Below, piece by piece: positions 45,301 through 57,491 of a stretch of DNA of 64,000 nt. This DNA comes from Ailurus styani. Taxonomy: Eukaryota; Chordata; Mammalia; Carnivora; Ailuridae. The notes below the pieces were generated by a model, which was given only the letters and a program-made list of their open reading frames with translations, had not been told where the DNA came from and searched no databases. The translations under genes and the position numbers were made by a program. The stretch covers positions 266,093-330,092 of the forward strand of contig LNAC01000687.1 of the NCBI GenBank assembly GCA_002007465.1. Direction: 5' to 3'. How positions within the stretch are numbered: the stretch's first letter is position 1; each line of letters begins with the position of its first letter.

Positions 45301-46539
45301 GGCACCATCGGCCTAGCATTGGCCCCAGTGAGCCCTCCTTCCCCTCCTGAGAATGCCTTCTCCCCACCCCACCCATGTTGTCGTGACACCCCTCCCCACC
45401 ACCAGGCTATTCCAGAGCCTCTTTCACTCCCCAAATGCTTCCTGCCATTCCCCTCCCTAAGGGGGTGGGGATGGGGTAGGGTGCCATGAATCTGTCCTTT
45501 CCTGGCTTCAGAGGGTGAAGAGAGTCGTGGGGATTGAGCTGTGCCAGGAGGCCGTGGAAGATGCCCGGGTGAACGCCCAAGACAACGGTGAGAGCTAGAG
45601 CTCCACACAGTGGGTAGGCGACAGATGGTCCTGCTGCATGCTTCAGCACAGTGCCTGGGACCCACTTGGTGGTTCTTAGGGCCCATGGTGGGGTGAGGGG
45701 TAGAGAGTGCAGTAGGACTCCTACTGTGTGGGCTGTACTGTGTGCCCAGGACACTGGAGCTGAGTAAGGGTGAGCAGGCTTCTTAGCCAGTGGGTCTTCC
45801 TGAGACACTTCTGGCTAGGGACTTCAAGATAACCAGGCAGACCCTCTAGGGAGTGTCCAGGGTCCCCCATGACAGGGCTGTGGTTCCACATCCAGAGTTG
45901 AACAATGCGGAGTTCCACTGTGGGAGAGCTGAGGACCTGGTACCCGCTTTGGTGAGCAGACTAGCCTCCCAGCAGCTCGTTGCCATCCTGGACCCGCCCC
46001 GTGCTGGCCTGCGTAAGTGGCCTCCATCTGGGAGGTGTCTTGGGGAAGTGGGGGGCACACCAGGCTACACAGCTTCAGGCCTGATGCCCATCCCATTTGA
46101 ACCTCCTCAGATTCCAAAGTGATCCTGGCTGTCCGAAGAGCTGAGAACCTCAAACGGCTCCTCTATGTCTCTTGCAACCCCCGGGCAGCCATGGGCAATT
46201 TTGTGGAGTGAGTGTGAGGTGGGGGGCCAGGGGTGACCCCAGGACAGGGTGGACTGGGGGCCTGGTGGACCCATGTGGCTGACTTTGACATTCCTTTCCC
46301 ACCACAGCCTCTGCAGGGCTCCATCTAACCGGGTGAAGGGCACCCCCTTCCGGCCTGTCAAGGCTGTGGCTGTGGACCTGTTCCCGCAGACCCCGCATTG
46401 TGAGATGCTCCTTCTATTTGAGAGGGTGGAGCACCCCAATGGCGCAGGGGCCCTGGCACCCCAGGACCCTCCAGCCCAGCCCCCACCAGGGCCCCCAGAG
46501 GACACCATACAAGAAACTGGGACTGCTGCCTCTTGCTAG
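42317..46539 (+). CDS. TRMT2A: TRMT2A, tRNA (uracil-5-)-methyltransferase homolog A
   Basis: Twelve coding exons: 42317-42340, 42597-43159, 43429-43537, 43725-43906, 44096-44210, 44303-44418, 44497-44608, 45205-45327, 45512-45587, 45896-46012, 46111-46207, 46308-46539. The sum is 1866 nt, 621 aa plus TAG (human 625). All introns are GT-AG. The enzyme makes m5U54 (ribothymidine) in the tRNA T-loop using SAM. An RRM spans about residues 69-145 (FKLELQNVPRHASFSDVRRF...CAFVTF). The TrmA-like catalytic region has SAM motif VLDVCCGTGTIGLALA (432-447), DPPRAGL (506-512) and catalytic Cys534 in YVSCNP. The start gives MSDKLDNE, matching human MSENLDNE. Around residues 448-449 the SAM-motif exit reads APRVKRV, where human reads ARKVKRV. 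The gene is divergent from RANBP1 and convergent with DGCR8. Confidence 0.98.
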
Positions 46540-46763
46540 GTTCCTGGAGGACTAAAACCTTGCCGTTTCAGAACGGGGCCATCTTCGTTACCAGAGCAAT
46601 AGCCAAGGGGCTCCCCAAGTCTTTGCCTCAGGATGCTCAGGCAGCACTTGGAAGGCACAAGACTTGGCTGTCCATCTGTCCCTGTGGATCCTAGGCTCCT
46701 GTAGCCTGTCCCCTACCACTCCCCCACACCTTTCTTTTTGGGTTAGCTGGGATATAGAGCTAG

Positions 46764-46769
46764 AATAAA
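46764..46769 (+). terminator. TRMT2A: TRMT2A poly(A) signal
   Basis: A canonical AATAAA lies 225 bp after the TAG, followed within 30-60 bp by a T/G-rich downstream element (TGATGTTATTGTGATG...TTTGTTGG). It is the only plus-strand AATAAA in this gap. Confidence 0.85.
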
Positions 46770-47254
46770 GAGTTGCTCAACTACTGATGTTATTGTGATG
46801 AAAATTTGTTGGCACACGGGGGTTCCTTTCTGCCCCCCCCCCCACAGTAGGTGCTGGTGGCACCCGGAGCAGCCTCCCGCTACCACACTACAGCCCCTCT
46901 GCATGCCTGCAAGTCAAAGCAGACTGTGGTGACAGCAGCAGGTTTTATGCTTAACCCCAGGGAAGCAGAGATCTCAGCACAGAGCCAGCTGTACACACAG
47001 GGTAGAGCACATGGCAAGGAGCTAGCCTATCTACTACAGGTAGGCCCGGTGGTCTGCCCATTTTCCCTGTGCCTTGTGAGGTGAGGTTCCATCCCCAACC
47101 TAGCCCTGAAGGGAAGCCACTGGAGCTGAGATCAGGACTGGACACTGCCCAGCTGAACAGTGTGACCAGACAGACTAAAGGGAGTGTCTGTGGCAAGTTG
47201 AAGGTCCACAAGCCCCATAGCCTCACAGCTTAAAAGAAAAAAACACCAGTCATT

Positions 47255-49097
47255 CCCTTTTGGGACAGTTTTGCTTTATGCATTCAGACAATCAAGGCTC
47301 ACCCTTACAGCCATAGTTTAGCCACCACCTGGAAGGTACACGATGGCCAGTGGCCCCCTGCCTCCGCCCCCACGGCATGGCTGTGTGCACACAACACTCA
47401 CACCCACACTGGGGGGGGGGGGATACACAGAGGAAGGACACGGGGAGGCTGCAGCAAGGCTCACTGCCTCTAGTTAACACGTGTGCACAAAGCTTTGGTT
47501 CACAATGGCGCATCTGGCTGTTCCGAGGGCAAACAGTCAGAGTCAAATGATTATTCACAGCTGCAGACAGGAGACAGGAGGCAAGACAGAAGCAAGTGTC
47601 TAATTACAGCAACTTGATTTGAAGGTTTTGAAGGTCAACAGAGAAGCCAACCTCAGTCACATCGGTGGTAAGGGAAAGATACGCTGTGGGTGGCACGCAA
47701 GACCGACATTCTATGTTCCTGAAAACAAATGCCATCAACACTAACCACAGGGGACAGGATGGAGAACAGGCACGCCCGTGGACAATGCAGCCCAAGAGTG
47801 GGCCCCTGCAGCCGATCATGCACCCCTGATCAGGCCCTAGGAACAGGGAGTGGATGGCCACCACTACCTTGCACATGGAGACAACCCAGGGCCCCAACCA
47901 TACCCACATCCCCTGGGGCTCACGGCAGGGACACAGTACCCCTGCACCTGTCTGCAGGAGCCACCTGGAGAGCAGACTGCTGGTCAAAGGAACAGGTGGC
48001 CATGAGACCTGGCTGTTCAGGGCGGGTGCCCTTGAAATCCAGCGCAGCCACCATCACAGGCAAGATCGCCGCCTTTCACGTGCTGGTACCAGCTCTGGGC
48101 AGGAGCACCACTTTGTGAGCACGGATGGTCTACACAAACGGTCCTGGTTTCCTTTCTAAAATCCTCGTGCTAAAATGCTTAACATGTTTATATCTGCTAC
48201 ATGATTCCAAATCTACCTTCTACTCTCACTGTAAAAGTTTCTTCCCAAATGCTAAAATATCATAAAAGCTTTAAAAATTAATGAGTGGACAGATGGACTT
48301 AACTGTGCAAAAATCTTTAGTAAAAAGTTGCCAGAGGCCAGTGAAGGGGGCCTCGGTGTCTAAGAAGGCGTGTTTTAAGGACATTAAGACTTACTCAGAA
48401 GAAATGGACCACACGCCTGCCCAGGGCCAGGGCAACAAGCCAGGCAGAGACCAACAGACTTCATACTCACACTGGCAACAGGTTTCAGGGGTGGAAAAGA
48501 ATCACCTTGAGGGCTTGCCTGCAATCTCTGAAAAATAGTTGATTCTAAAATTGTGTTTATTTTAAGCCAAAAAGGTCTGAAATACTCCTTCCTGTTAATA
48601 ACCTTTTCAGAGAGAAAGGAAAAACACAAGAGGCAAAGAAGGGATGGGGGTACCAGCAAGCACCTTCTGATCAGACCCCTGCAGTGGCCTGCGAAAGCCC
48701 GAGGCACAGGGCACCAGAGGACTCAGCCACCACTTTCTCAGTCTGTCACTTCTTGTCCGTGCATGTACTGACACTCATGAAAACCTTCATCAAACCAGTC
48801 TGCAGCAGGTCCCCAGAGGAAGAGGTCATTCACAGCTACTACCAAGCTCTTGGCTCTCACAGGGCAAGCCGAGTCCATCCTTGAACACGTCCGCTCAGAC
48901 ATGTGGGCGGCCCCCAAGGAAGAGCTGCGTGGCCCTGCTGTCCCCGTGCACCAGAGCCCCACCCCTCTGGCCCCGGCCTCAGATGCCTGGCAGCAGGGGA
49001 GGAACTCCAATCAGAGGCCCAAGGCTGCAGAGTGAGTGGCGCGTGGTCTCCCTGGCAGCAGAGCTGGCAGTCCCCGCGCCTGACCCTGCTGCCTCCC
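47255..49097 (-). other. DGCR8: Probable DGCR8 3'UTR
   Basis: This is sequence past the DGCR8 stop. Known DGCR8 3'UTRs are close to 1.8 kb, which would end near 47250, where the minus strand has a CATAAA variant signal ('GAATGCATAAAGC', near 47268-47280). A minus-strand AATAAA near 48550-48556 offers a shorter form of about 0.55 kb. A G12 run lies near 47411-47422. No coding exon is seen here. Confidence 0.5.
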
Positions 49098-52000
49098 TCA
49101 CACGTCCACAGTGCACAGGGGCTCGCCGCCAGGCTGGGCAGACGCCACGATGGACATCTTGGGCTTCTTCCGAGTCTCCTCCTGGAAGAACAAAGGTCAG
49201 GGATGCCAATGATGTGGGAACATGTGGCCGAGCCCCAAGAGGTGCCCAAGGCGGGGGGTGGATGTGGGGGGGGGGCGGTGAGCTCAGCACACCAGTGCCA
49301 GGTAGCCTCTAGAGTAGGAGGGCACTACTGCTCTACCACACCAGGTGTGGGGGTGGGAGCGCTGAGGAGTGGGCCGGACAGGAGGCTGGCTGGGTCTCCC
49401 TGGATGCCATCTCAGAGCACGACGTGCTGGTGCTTCCCTGGGAATCAGTATACACCCAGAAGTGAAGGGCCAAGGAAGTTAGAGCCACCAGGGACAAGCC
49501 ACGTGGGTGGGTGTCTCTCCCCACTCCAGCTTGAGGGCAGGGGTGAGGCATCTCCTGCACCAGAAAGCTGAGACATCAGATACTCGGGGGTTTAATACAG
49601 CCCTGGGCAAATACCACAGCTAAAAAAGGTCCTAGCCTAGAAGCCCCTCGGGCGGGTGGCTTTAGGAAGCTTCACCAGGACCAAGCCTTACCCGGGTCCA
49701 ATTGCTCTGTGAACCATGCTCCTCTCTCCCAGAAATGCCAAGGGCCTGAGGAAGAGGTCCATAATGGCAGTCTGTCGCCCACAGGACCCTAAGTAAGAGA
49801 GGCCTGGCAGGTGCACTGTCCCTGCCTTCAAACCGCTGGTACTGAGTGGAAACACCCAGAAGCCAGGCCCTTCACAGCCACAGGCCAGGGCTGAGAGCTC
49901 TATGATGTAACTAAAAACTGAAGTGACTTGATGCAAGTGTCATGAATGCTGAAACACAAAGAAAAGGAAATCTATCTGGAAGTGTTGAGGGCTCACTGGG
50001 AAGAGGGAGCACTACACAGGCAACAGGAACCAGGGATGGGTTCCTGCAGGCTGACTCCACCCCACAGCTGCCTGACCCTGACTTGACAGCCCTCCCCTCG
50101 CCTGAGTGCAAGGGGATGAGGGGGTCGAGGGGCCGTGGCCTGTGGTGCTGGCCGTGCCTGCATGCTCACCCTCTCCTCAGCCAGCCTCTTCATCTCCTCC
50201 TGCAGCTTGCTCAGGATGTGCAGGTTTGGCTTGTTCTTCTTGGCATACTGCTGCAGCTCAATCACGCTCTTGTCTGAGGTTTCCTGGGGGAGCACGGTGC
50301 CTGGCTCTCAGGAGTGCCCGGGGCAGGCCTCGTCGACACACTGTGTGGCCAGCAGCCAGAGCTGCAAGACCCCACACCGGCTGCCCCACCCTCAGAGAAC
50401 GGAGACCAGTCCACAGCTACCCAGATCACTTTCTGACCATGCCATCCCCACTTCCACCTCACCCTCGGCAGGAAAAAGCTATGGCCTCTTCCCAAAGCAA
50501 AAGCACCCTGGCTGCCTCCACTCCTGCCATCAGCGCTAAGCACTCACACCACCCAGACCCTCAGAACGGAACGACTAGAGCACGGCCTCAGCCAGCAGGA
50601 ATGGCAATACTGCCAGATGGGACACACCCTGGCACTGGGAGCCCATCAGCCCTAGACACGGGGCTCTCTACATGTCTGCGTGCCCTATGACTTTCAGCAC
50701 AGGACTAAGTTGTCCTGAGGCCCTTCCTGGGTGAAGAGGCCATCTCTGAGGATGCCTGCTGTGCCTTGGAGTATCAGACTCCACCTGTCCTCCAAAAGAT
50801 GCAAGCTGGGGCTGTGCCCAGACCGGACCCTCGCCCTCCAACCTTGGGAGGGTTTCCACTCATGGGCCAAAGCAGGCTTTCTCTCTATCTTGGTCCAACC
50901 AAGATGCTGCATAAAACGAAGGCACGTAAAGGCAGAAGTCAGCCTCATCTGCACTGCATCTGAGTTTTCTCACCAACTCATATCTTGAGGTTCCTCAAAG
51001 CACCCTAGGGGCCCAGTGTCACCTCCTTCAGCCAATCTTGTCAAGTCCAAAACGAGGGCCTCTTCAGGGATGCCACAATGACCACCCCGCCCCTTACTGG
51101 GGTGCCCATAATCCTAACTATTTCTGGAAACATCAAGGGAAAACTTAAAAACCACAAACACCTCCCAGTATTTTATTCCACCTCACAAAGCACACAAATC
51201 GAAGGATATTGATTTAAATCTCAACAACTCAGCAAAACAGCAGAAACTAACCAGATGACATATACAGGCTATTGAGTTAAAGGCAAACCAGTATTTATAG
51301 CCAGGAAAAGCTGCCCTGCATCTCTTACTCTCTCTCAAGCTCCTAGGGGTCCTCAAATTAATCCAAAGATTTCCAGCCCTGTGCGGGGAGCAGAGAGGGT
51401 AACAGGGCTCAGCTGAAAGCTTGCTCTCCACTTGGGCTGGTGGCACTCCCCACCTGCACCTCCTGCTGGGCAGGCCCTTCCCACACAGCCAGTGCCAGGC
51501 CCAGGCTTCGCAGGGAAGGAGACACAGCAAGAATGACCTCCCAGCCCCCAAGGTGACAGACATGGCCAGCACAGGACCCAAGAGGCCGCACTGAACAAGA
51601 GCAGAACTGCCCAACTCTGTCCCCTGGGACAGTGGGACCCCAAACAGGTGTTCCACGGTGGGGGGAAGAGAAGCATGGAGGCTGCCCTAGGCCCAGGGGA
51701 GGGGCCTAGTTACCTGTTTGACCATCTTGCTGCTTTCGCGGCCATACATGCGAAGTAAAGACCCCCAGTTCTTGACATGTGGGTGCAGCAGCTGAAGGAT
51801 TTTCTGAGAGGCCAACTGTTTTCCAACTCTCTTATTCTTACCTGTGAGGAAGACGGAATGTGGAGAGGGAGTCCCTAACATCCAGCTGTCAACACGGCCA
51901 CCTCTCCTAAAGAGGAGCACACCTGCCATGCCCCCAGCCTAACTGAGGGTATGTTCTACAAGAGGGGGTAGAGACGTGTTCTAGCCCTGCAGTGGGCACC

Positions 52001-53547
52001 GGGTCTCACAAAGCTGAGGCCAGGAGCCATCCCACCCCACTTTGCAGAAGAGCCCCCTCGGAGGCTTCAGGAAATCAGCACAGGCCCAAGGCACAGAGGA
52101 CGAGGCCTCCCTCCCACCACACCCCACACTTCCAGAGAAACAGACAAGCAACAATGAGTATCAGCAGGCATAGGGGAGGGGAGACTCCACCAGAAGGCCC
52201 AAAGGAGTTTCCAGAGGGTGCATGCACTGTGGAGGGGTTTCCATGCAGAGGGAAGGCAGGGCCAAGGAGCACAGTGGGAATGGAGAACAGTGAGTGCCAG
52301 GAGCCACCTATGGCCAGGCAGAGCAGGGCTGGCCACACTTCCCAGACGGGGGAGTCAATGGTGCCAGCATCCCTCTTCCGCCCGCCTGCCTGCTCCTGAA
52401 GGTGGTTCCATGAGGACCGGTGTGTGCTGGATCACAGATACCCAGGTCTTTAAGAGGTTCTGCAGTTTTCTCAGGGACAACTGGTGTGTTACCTCTAATT
52501 TATACAGCACTGGACTTGTATTTATGATAGTCATACAAGGTTTTTTTAAAAACTGGCGTTAAGTTTTAAAAAGTGGCTACTCCAAAAACCAAATTTGGTA
52601 GAGTGCAGGTGGTGCACACAGACACCGGAACACGGGGACACAGAGTGTGGCAGGCCAGGGGCTCTACTGCCATTCCAGGAAACCCCTCCTCTTGCCACAC
52701 AGACCACATGGTCTAACCCAAACAACCAGCCCAACCCCAGGAACCAGGAGGACAGGGATGGTGGGGGCAGAACTCCAGTCCTGCCTTCGGGTGGCTGGCT
52801 TTCAGAGGTCGAGAGGAGACACGAGTGGATACACCGCAGGCGGTCAGCATCCAAGGCAGGAGCTCGGGAAAGATGCCAGAGCAGAGGCCAGAAACCAGGC
52901 ACGGAGGCTCAGGGCTGCCAGAGAGGCCACACGGCAGGACGCCTCCTCCCCAGCAGTCACGGGAAACTATAACGGGGTGGCCCGAAGCAGGGAGGCAGCA
53001 CTTACACCAGCCGCGCACTGTGTGTTTGCCGCACGCCATGACATATTCGCTCTTCTGGTTTTTACCAGGAACCACTTCAAACTTGATGGATGTGTCACCC
53101 ATTCCATGGTTTCTTTAAGAAAAACAGAGATAACAGGTGACATCGGCTGAGAAGGGAGGAAAGAACTTCAGGAAAGCCCTTGAAAGGCTCTTTGATGAAG
53201 ACCATGCCAACCCTGTCCCCAAACCGCTTCTCAGCTGAGGAGGGGAATCTTCATGCACTCCTGATCTGATCTCACCGGCTCTGACTGAGCGCCAGGCACG
53301 AGGGGCTTCTGTGCACACACCAAACACTTGCAACAGCCTAGCCTTTCACAGCACCTCTTAAGCCAGGACAAATGGCTAGTAAAGACATTGGGCACCAAAA
53401 CAGAAGCCCCCATGACCCCTCTCAGGAGGGGAAGCACCCGCCCTACCTTTTAAGGCACTCGTGGAGGATCTGATAGGGAGACAACAGTCCTGCCTTGCTG
53501 GTCAGCTCGTAGACCCGTGAGTCCTCGATACTGATGTGGTTAAAATA
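49098..53547 (-). CDS. DGCR8: DGCR8 (3' five coding exons), Microprocessor subunit, partial
   Basis: Five coding exons on the minus strand: 53547-53447, 53112-53006, 51841-51714, 50283-50170, 49181-49098. The sum is 534 nt, 177 aa plus TGA, corresponding to human residues about 597-773. All introns are GT-AG. The product pairs with DROSHA and recognises primary microRNA hairpins. The part here starts at [20 protein letters not shown] and holds the second dsRNA-binding domain (to about [18 protein letters not shown], with the [13 protein letters not shown] helix). It continues through the linker ([34 protein letters not shown]) to the DROSHA-binding C-terminal tail ending CTVDV. Exons 1-9, with the haem-binding WW region, first dsRBD and start codon, lie beyond 64000. 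The next intron exceeds 10.4 kb. Confidence 0.97.
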
Positions 53548-54225
53548 CTGCAAAACAAGGAAGCCACTCCTAGTGCTGGACCAAGCCTGCTGGACACGCA
53601 GAGCTGCTCCCCATGCTGTCTGCTTCCCCCAGAAGCTTCCTGTCCTCTTTACTGCCTCAAGGAGCACATCACACTCCCCACCTCACTGTCCAGATGCCCG
53701 TCTGAGACGGAACAAGCAGCGCTGTGCCTGGTTGGAGAGATCATGCTGTGACAGGGTAGCAGAGCCTGGTGCTGCCTGGGTGCCTTTTCTGAATCTAAGT
53801 CTGATCAATTAAAAATCTAAAGACAGACAACCTTATGAGAAAAATATGAAGATCTTCATGAGATTATAGAAGAGAGAAGGTAAGTCAGACAAAAGCAGTA
53901 TATTCTTTAAAAAAGGCAAGCCTCCTGAAAGCTGCAAAAGGCCTCGTTGGCTCCTGTTTCAAACACAAAGTCATTCATCCTGGCTCTGAAACCAGTCACT
54001 ATGACCAGAGAACAGAACGACTAAGAAGGGGTAATGAGACACCACTTAACCCATTTTTTAGGGGGAAAAAGGGAGGTTCTGGACAACAGAGGCAGGCGGC
54101 AGCCAGGAAGTGTCTCTGACCCCAACGAGGCTTGGGCCTCTGCTGAGCCACCCCCAGGGAAGGGAAGCCAAGCCATGGCCTACCCACTCAGCACAGCCCA
54201 CCTCCCTGGTGCGGACTGCTGGGCT

Positions 54226-54470
54226 TCAGGGCAGCTGTAACAAGGTACCACAAAGTGGGTGGCCTATTTTCTCACAATTCTGGAGGTCAGAAGTCCAAAA
54301 GCAAGGAGTCAGCAGGCCACATTCCCTTTGAAACCTCTCAGGGAGATCCTTCCTTGGCTTTCCCAGGTTCTGACAGCCCCAAGCTTTCCTTGGCTTTTGG
54401 CAGCACCACTCCCATCTCCACATGGCCCTCTCTCCATCTCCATCCCTCTTCTTATAAGAACATAACACTG
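54226..54470 (-). repeat. MaLR/MLT1-like LTR remnant
   Basis: The plus strand reads 'GCAGCTGTAACAAGGTACCACAAAGTGGGTGGCC', then 'CTCACAATTCTGGAGGTCAGAAGTCC' and '...CTTATAAGAAC'. These are the reverse complement of a common old mammalian LTR family of MaLR type. It is highly diverged. The family assignment is from memory of its consensus words. Confidence 0.5.
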
Positions 54471-56288
54471 CTGCTCTGGGCAGGCAGGGGTTCCTCTCCC
54501 TCCACCAGCAGACTCAATGTGACTGAGTCGAGAAAAGCAAGGTGCTATTTCTAAAGAGGATTCCTGATTCTGGGGAGCTGAAAATCTCCCTGCTCACTTG
54601 GCTACCGTCTTTCAACAGGTCCCCACAATATACCTCCATTTACAAGTGTCCGTATCAGCGTGGAGCAGTTTCCAGGGAGAGTTATTCACCAAGACGTCAA
54701 GCCCTGGACCCATCCTCAGTGGCTGGCCAGGTAGCCAAACCATCAGCGGTGGCTGGCTCTCTCACTCAGCCTATGAGGACCAGCCTCTAACCAGCAGATA
54801 GCACCTGGGCTATGAACCAGGCTGAGCAGGTGGAAAACAACCTGTGTGCTCAAGATCCTCCCTGAAAGAGCCGAGGCGCACACACACACACAGCTGGAGA
54901 ACACACACTCAAAAACCCAAAGACACCCAACAGCTGCTGGCAAAGGCCTACACCACAGCTACCTGTAGCGGGTGCCACAGCCATGTGTGGCTGATGGTTA
55001 ACCTGCAAGGGGCATACAGGAACTGCAGCACAAAGGGCAGAAGTGACCCACTGACAACAGTGTGGAAGAAGCCCGGAGAATCAGTGCTCAACAGACACTG
55101 AAGGACCATGAGGGAGCACCACAGACAGCCCAGCACCCACAAATTCAACAATTTAGAGAAAATGGACCAATTCCTTTTCAAGAAGCTGAATTCATAGTTC
55201 CAACTTTCCTGCAGAGAAAACTCCACATGCAGATGGCTTCATTGGTGACAAGTGCCAGACATGTAAGAGGGGGGGGGGAAAAAGACACCAATTCTAGATG
55301 ACCTATCAAAAAACCTTAAGAGGAGGGACAATTGCCAATTCATTTTATGATGTTAGTAGTACCCTGTTATTAACACCTGACAAAGAGAAAACCTCACGAA
55401 CACAGGTGTAAAAATCCTACAGAGTATTAGCAATTCACAACCAGTAACACATAAAAACAAATATATGCTGTGCCCAAGGAGGACTTATCCCAGGAATACA
55501 GCTTTTAAAAAATAAATCAACCAAATTCACTCTATCAACAAATTAAGGAGGAAAAGGCCTACCATATCAATAGCTACAGAAAGGGCATTTGACAAACTGC
55601 CAAGACCCTTTCAACAAACCAAGAATAGAAGAACCCTTCCTCAAACTGACAGAAGGCACCAACAAAAAATTGACAGCTAACGTCACACTCCATGGTCAGA
55701 GCTGGATCATTCCTGCCTAAGATCGGGGACAAGACTAGGATGTCCACACTCCCTACTGTTACTCAACAAGTAATGGAGCTTCTAGCCAGAGCAGCAAGCC
55801 AAGAATGAGAAACAAAAGGCACCTAGATTGGAAAGGAAGCAATCCAACCATCTTTAATCACAGTCAACCTAGTCTGTACACAGAATTACTATTAGAATAA
55901 CACAGTTCACAAAGCTGCAGGATACACAGTCAACATACAGACAGTAAATTCCATCTCTACACTAGCAATCCACAGTCAGAACTGAAACCAAAGTGCTACT
56001 CACAACAGAACACGTATGAAATACTTCTGTCTAAATCTAAGAAAATGAGTGCAGGATCTGCACACTGGAGATGACCAAGCAACAATAAAAGACATGAAAG
56101 AAAACCTCAATAAATGGGGAGATAAACTGGGCTTGTGAGCTGAAAGACTCGATACCATTAGGAAATACATTCTCCCCAAATTTATCTACAGATGTAACAC
56201 AATTCCAATCAGAATCTCAACAGAACTTTCCATACTGACATACTGCTTCTATAGGGAAGGGCAAGGGAACATGATATGGAAGTACTTT

Positions 56289-56492
56289 CTTTTTTTAAAG
56301 ATTTTATTTATTTATTTGAGAGAGAGAGAGAGAGAGATATCACAAGTAGGCAGAGAGGCAGACAGAGAGAGAGAGGAGGAAGCAGGCTTCCCGCCAAGCA
56401 GGGAATCTGATGCGGGCCTCGATCCCAGGATCCTGAGATCATGACCTGAGCTGAAGGCAGAGGCTTTAACCCACTGAGCCACCCAGGTGCCC
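56289..56492 (-). repeat. can-SINE, minus strand, in L1 relic
   Basis: On the plus strand it begins with AAAGATTTTATTTATTTATTTGAGAGAG and ends GAGCCACCCAGGTGCCC, the reverse of the usual head. The body has the CACAAGTAGGCAGAGAGGCAG variant. It is flanked by an exact 12-bp duplication TGGAAGTACTTT (56277-56288 and 56493-56504). It is sense relative to DGCR8 transcription. Confidence 0.95.
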
Positions 56493-56559
56493 TGGAAGTA
56501 CTTTGAAAAAGAACAAAGTTGGAGGGTTCACACTATCTGATTTCAAGAATTCATGTCAT

Positions 56560-56755
56560 TGGGATGCCTGGATGGCACAGTCAAGTTAAGCATCTGACTC
56601 TTGGTCTCAGCTCAGGTCGGGATCTCAGGGTCATGAGACTGAGCCCTGCATTGGGCTCCGTACTCAGTGAGGAATCTGCTTGGGATACTATGCCCTCTGC
56701 CCCGCTGCACTCGTTCTCTCTCTCTCTCAAATAAATAAATCTTAAAAAAAAAAAA
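56560..56755 (+). repeat. can-SINE, plus strand, in L1 relic
   Basis: Head GGATGCCTGGATGGCACAG, tail CAAATAAATAAATCTT plus A14. It is flanked by an exact 12-bp duplication AATTCATGTCAT (56548-56559 and 56756-56767). It lies only 56 bp from the flank of the oppositely oriented copy at 56289-56492, so the two form an inverted pair. Confidence 0.95.
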
Positions 56756-57122
56756 AATTCATGTCATCAAGAAGGTGTGGCATTGGTGAAGGGACAGACA
56801 CACAGACCAAGGAGACAGAACCAAACAGAGACAGACCCACACATACCTGCTGCTCCCCAGAGATATGCAAAGGCATCCAGTTGAAAACACATCTACTGTA
56901 CTGCCCAGCAAGGACATCTCGGGTGTTTATTTAACTACACTCACATGGAAACCTCGACAGCCTTGTGTCAAAAGGACAGTTTAAGAGAACTGGGAGAGAA
57001 GATTTGAAAATGTTCTGTCTTGATTGTGCTGTGGGTTACTGACAAAACTACAGGTATGGTTCAAAACTCACAAAAGTGTACCAAAGAGTGCATTTAACTC
57101 TCTATCAATTAAAAAGTAAACT

Positions 57123-57138
57123 GGGGGGGGGGGGGGGG
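57123..57138 (+). repeat. G homopolymer run
   Basis: Sixteen consecutive G bases at the presumed 3' edge of the L1 relic, near a single ambiguous base at 57156. It is probably length-uncertain in the assembly. Confidence 0.8.
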
Positions 57139-57300
57139 AACCAAAAAGGCAAAAANACAGGTCACTAATACCTAAATTCTAGAACTATGAATCAACCAGA
57201 ACCCACAGCTATCTAAAAAGCAATATATACTGAGAAAAATATCACCCCAGGTCTTATGAGTGGGCATGGTGCCAGTTCTGGTCCTGTGTTTTTGCCTTTT

Positions 57301-57491
57301 TTTTTTTTTAAAGATTTTATTTATTTGTTTGACAGAGACAGTGAAAGAAGGAACACAAGCAGAGGGAGAGGGGGAGAGAGAAGCAGGCTTTCCATTGAAC
57401 AGGGAGTCCAATGCAGGGCTCGATCCCAGGACCCTGGGATCATGACCTGAGCAGAAGGCAGAAGCTTAACAACTGACCCACCCAGGCACCC
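57301..57491 (-). repeat. can-SINE, minus strand
   Basis: Begins T-rich then AAAGATTTTATTTATTTGTTTGACAGAG and ends CCACCCAGGCACC on the plus strand. It is flanked by an exact 14-bp duplication TGTTTTTGCCTTTT (57287-57300 and 57492-57505). Confidence 0.95.

Larger units (their letters stand above)
55130..57140 (+). mobile_element. Ancient LINE-1 relic (ORF2 reverse-transcriptase region to 3' end)
   Basis: Scattered L1 ORF2 words appear in order on the plus strand: 'CCTGTTATTAACACC', 'AAAATCCTACAGAGTATTAGCA', 'GACTTATCCCAGGAATACAG', 'GGCATTTGACAAACTGC', 'GGATGTCCACACTCCCTACTG', 'AGATTGGAAAGGAAGCA', then a 3' part ending near a G-run (57123-57138). There are many indels and stops. Two can-SINEs have inserted (56289-56492 and 56560-56755). 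The age looks much greater than that of the L1 at 8605. Confidence 0.85.

Noticed and set aside
47255..49097. microRNA or snoRNA genes in the DGCR8 3'UTR or neighbouring introns
   Set aside because: I looked for obvious long hairpins and C/D or H/ACA boxes by eye and saw none I could support. The known DGCR8-hosted hairpins lie in its 5' exons, outside the window.
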